From Vermamoeba vermiformis (taxonomy: Eukaryota > Tubulinea > Echinamoebida), in NCBI GenBank assembly GCA_045837725.1, contig JBEWZL010000121.1, positions 1 to 64,000 of the forward strand: a stretch of 64,000 nt of DNA. The letters are read 5' to 3'. The notes under the pieces are model-generated. The model had not been told where the DNA came from. It searched no databases and saw only the letters and a program-made list of their open reading frames with translations. The stretch's first letter is position 1; the number at the start of each line of letters is the position of its first letter. Below are positions 61,526 through 64,000 of the stretch, piece by piece. Made by a program: the position numbers and the translations under genes.

Positions 61526-61759
61526 GCTGAAACTTAACCGTAATTTTTTTTTCGTGCAGTGTAATTTTTACCAACTCGTCGGTCCTCAACAAAAAGGCCT
61601 CGCTACGGTCATACCTGTTTTAAACCTTAGCCATCATCTTTTCACTGAAGATGCAGTGTAATTACAATAAAAATACGCGGACAGCATCTTGCTCCATCGG
61701 TTGCTAGTAATAGCCGCTAAATTTAACTCTTTAAATATTACATAAAATATTAATACAAA

Positions 61760-64000
61760 TCACAGCGTGAAGTTTTTGAACATTTTGAGCAGCAATGTTG
61801 ACTCGCTGTTAGACTTGGGAATATCCCACGGTCCTTCTTTTTGAGCGGACTAGATGAAATGTTCGATTAGTTAATCAATTATAATTTGGCTTGTCGTACC
61901 TCAAGTTGCTTTTGAACTTCAGGACTGAGTTTTTTGAAGGCTGAAGTCTTCGACACTTTTTTGAACCGATAAGAAATGAATTCTTCGCACGCTATTCAGT
62001 GAACATTAGTAACGATCTTAGACGTGTCTTATTTTGACAAATTGCATTGGCCGTCAGATTTAAAAGCACGAGGAATGTGACACATTTGACACTTTGACGC
62101 TTCCGAAATAATTTGGCTTTTTGACGTGTGCTCAAGCGATCAATTGGCATTTAAACTGACTTTTTTGACACTTTTGACACGTGTTACTTGCCTAACTTGA
62201 GTGTGCTTGACAACGAGAATAAATCGCACAACATGAGCACGAAACAGACTGTCTCGATGGATAGATGGTCGCGCAAGTATGACTCGACTACTTGCACTAC
62301 TGGCTTCTCGTCGTACATGTGGGCAATCCTAAAGTAAACGACGTTAGTTTTTCACAATTATTATTCGAACTTATAAATATTACCTTAACACGTCGCACAC
62401 AATGGACTCGTCGTCGATTTGTCTGGCATTGAGGTAATAGTACTTGATGAGGAAGAACATCGCTGATTAGAACTAAGTCAGTAGGGGCAATTTAACGGCC
62501 TTCAATTCGCTTACCGTCATAACTACAATTGTCTACGATGAGCTCTGCTGCATCTGACTCTTTGAATCCTCCCTGCACGACAACTGATTAGTAGCTGCTA
62601 TGGTTTTAAAGGTCGGAAATGACACGTGTCAAAGTGTCAAATAGATATCGTGACGCTTGAACCTGGTCTGACGTTGAGTGAACGCGGATAGATATTTTTT
62701 AACGTTGAAACTGACACGTGTCATTAAATATTTTTCACTTGTCAAAATGTCGTGCACTTACGTAATACATAGTTCTGAAATAAGCGCTGCGAGCACATAA
62801 GATCATCTTGTGACAAAAGATCTCTCGTTCAGTCTTCTTCGACTCTTTGACGACGATCTTCAAGTCGCTCAAAAAGTTCAAGTTGAGAAGTCGTTCGAAC
62901 TTTGGGTCAAATCCTTCAATAACGACGTTTTCTTGCTTCAATATCGGCAATAAATTAAATACTTCAAGTTTCATAATCGCTGGTTTGTATAAATCATTGC
63001 TAATGTTTTCGCTGTCCGTACCGCCGATTAGCGACATTTTTCCATATTTGGTAAATAACGTTTTGTCCAAGACGTACCGTTGAAACTTTCCAGTATAAAG
63101 ATATTTCATTATACTCAACACGGCGGGATAATTCAATGCGGATAAATCCATTTCTTTGTCGGTCTGAAAAAGCCGTTAAAAAAACTAATTTTTATTAAAG
63201 AAATTACGTACGGGTTTAATTTTCTCCATAAAACTTGGTAGTCTCGAGAATAGTACGGCCTCTATAATAAAAATATCAGTATTGAATACTCAAATCAAGC
63301 CAGCACTCACTGTGCACATAAATATTTCTATCGCCGGCTACTTTGAGTACCAGGTCCGAGTACTTCTCAACATCTAATAAATATGTTTGAATATCTTCGA
63401 CCTATTATACATATAATTGGTTATAAATATGACCAGGTAAGATACAGAAATTTCGGATTCGAACTTAAGTTTGTAACGTACTATATTTGCGTTAGCCTGC
63501 GGAATAACAATATTGCTGTGCGGAATAACTTTTTTGACCGGTTTGGCGGGCTTATTTTTCTTTTTCTTTTGCGGTTCAGCTTTCTCAGCTCGTCGTTTTC
63601 GAAGCATCCGGATGAGCTCGAATACGGCTTCATCAACGTTAATGCGAACCCTTGCTGATGTTGAAAAGAAAGGCGCTCCATATCTCTTTGCGAGTTGTTG
63701 ACCTTCTTCGAGTGAAACCATGCGATCTGAAGCAAAAATTAAATTTAGATCCTCGGAAAAAAAATTAAAAGTTACTTACCTTGTTGTAGATCGCATTTTG
63801 TTTCAATAATAACGATCGGTATTAATTGTTCGATAGTGTCTACATCTCTGGTGCGCATGACTCGTTCGATGATACGCGGGATCTCCTCAAAAGAGGATCG
63901 ATCTGTATGACTGTACGCAAGCTGCCGAAAATAATTAGTAAATATTTTAATATAATAGTATTTTGTATACAGAAAAATTTTCGATTAGCGAACTGCTTAC
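61760..64000 (-). CDS. Ras-like GTPase fused to two BTB domains (5' end outside the window)
   Basis: Partial; continues past 64000. Minus-strand exons include about 63923-63782, 63726-63486, 63402-63364, about 63312-63263, 63229-63210, 63162-62762, 62572-62515, about 62458-62386, 62332-62192, 61991-61903 and about 61850-61760. The first part is the C-terminal half of a Ras-family G domain: AYSHTDRSSFEEIPRIIERV, then PIVIIETKCDLQQ (G4 position) and FFSTSARVRINVDEAV (G5). A basic linker (RRAEKAEPQKKKKNKPAKP) leads to a first BTB (KYSDLVLKVAGDRNIYVH, LNYPAVLSIMKYLYTGKF) and a second (LSDLKIVVKESKK, FCHKMILCARSAYFRTMYY). A BACK-like helical end follows. This parallels RhoBTB, which pairs a degenerate GTPase with tandem BTBs to recruit Cullin-3. 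The usual NKxD is TKCD and SAK is SAR, so nucleotide binding may be weak. Confidence 0.82.
62175..62186. promoter_or_regulatory. Near-match palindrome in Ras-BTB intron
   Basis: TGACACGTGTTA, six bases inside a GC-type donor, in the 200-nt intron 61992-62191. The same intron has direct TTTGACACTTTGACGC words at about 62085-62100. Confidence 0.5.
62620..62723. promoter_or_regulatory. Two intronic palindromes TGACACGTGTCA
   Basis: Exact copies at 62620-62631 and 62712-62723 in the 189-nt intron 62573-62761 of the Ras-BTB gene. Confidence 0.65.

Larger units (their letters stand above)
60516..61759. other. Large intergenic region with inverted repeat
   Basis: About 1.24 kb without a supported gene. 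It holds an ~84-bp inverted repeat (arms 60605-60688 and 61443-61525). The ~750 nt between the arms is AT-rich and shows no coding sequence. Confidence 0.5.

Overview
The window is nuclear DNA of a eukaryotic microbe. Genes lie on both strands, are tightly packed and are split by many short introns (mostly about 45-70 nt, GTAAGT-like donors, TAG/CAG acceptors). The gene content (a TKL receptor kinase with a juxtamembrane beta domain, a Ras protein fused to BTB domains, F-box proteins, a multi-module giant protein, purple acid phosphatase, archaemetzincin) fits a free-living amoeboid protist, most likely Amoebozoa. That placement is inference. I do not recognise the species.

Layout. 0.3-10.1 kb (-): one giant gene made of about 17 copies of an unrecognised module of about 150 residues, with two Glu/Lys/Arg-rich coiled coils. 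10.2-10.6 kb (-): a small His/Lys-rich protein. 11.3-23.8 kb (+): an MFS transporter; a CDC123-like protein ending in a ZZ zinc finger and a CaaX box; a secreted-domain multi-pass membrane protein; a six-repeat ankyrin protein; and an LRR receptor kinase with one exon per LRR. 23.9-25.2 kb (-): nicotinamide mononucleotide adenylyltransferase. 26.0-28.9 kb: a short-chain dehydrogenase, a Gly/Pro-rich protein and a tandem-repeat protein. 29.5-36.8 kb: a TMEM184/Ost-alpha-like membrane protein, then a P-loop NTPase gene resembling Crinkler/RHS proteins on the other strand, then a truncated second copy of the TMEM184 gene. 36.9-43.7 kb: an unknown protein, an F-box protein, a small protein, glutathione reductase and a three-copy dispersed repeat. 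44.2-53.9 kb (-): three paralogues with a PA-like ectodomain and seven membrane segments (one internally deleted), interrupted by a leucine-rich F-box gene on the + strand. 54.6-64 kb (-): archaemetzincin, a DUF4291 protein, purple acid phosphatase, a near-perfect inverted repeat, and a Ras-BTB-BTB gene that runs off the window.

Two signals cross gene boundaries. First, a 12-base palindrome, TGACACGTGTCA, occurs six times exactly plus near-matches. Every exact copy is inside an intron, mostly in unusually long ones, and related TGACAC half-sites form hairpins and direct repeats in other introns. Second, many otherwise intact genes carry a single one-base frame break. That points to residual assembly indels, or less likely to several decaying genes, and it limits how far any one frameshift can be read as biology.

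There is no operon logic here. Neighbours are functionally mixed, apart from tandem duplications (the giant-gene modules, the TMEM184 pair and the PA-7TM trio). Exon joins were made by eye from splice motifs and reading-frame continuity.
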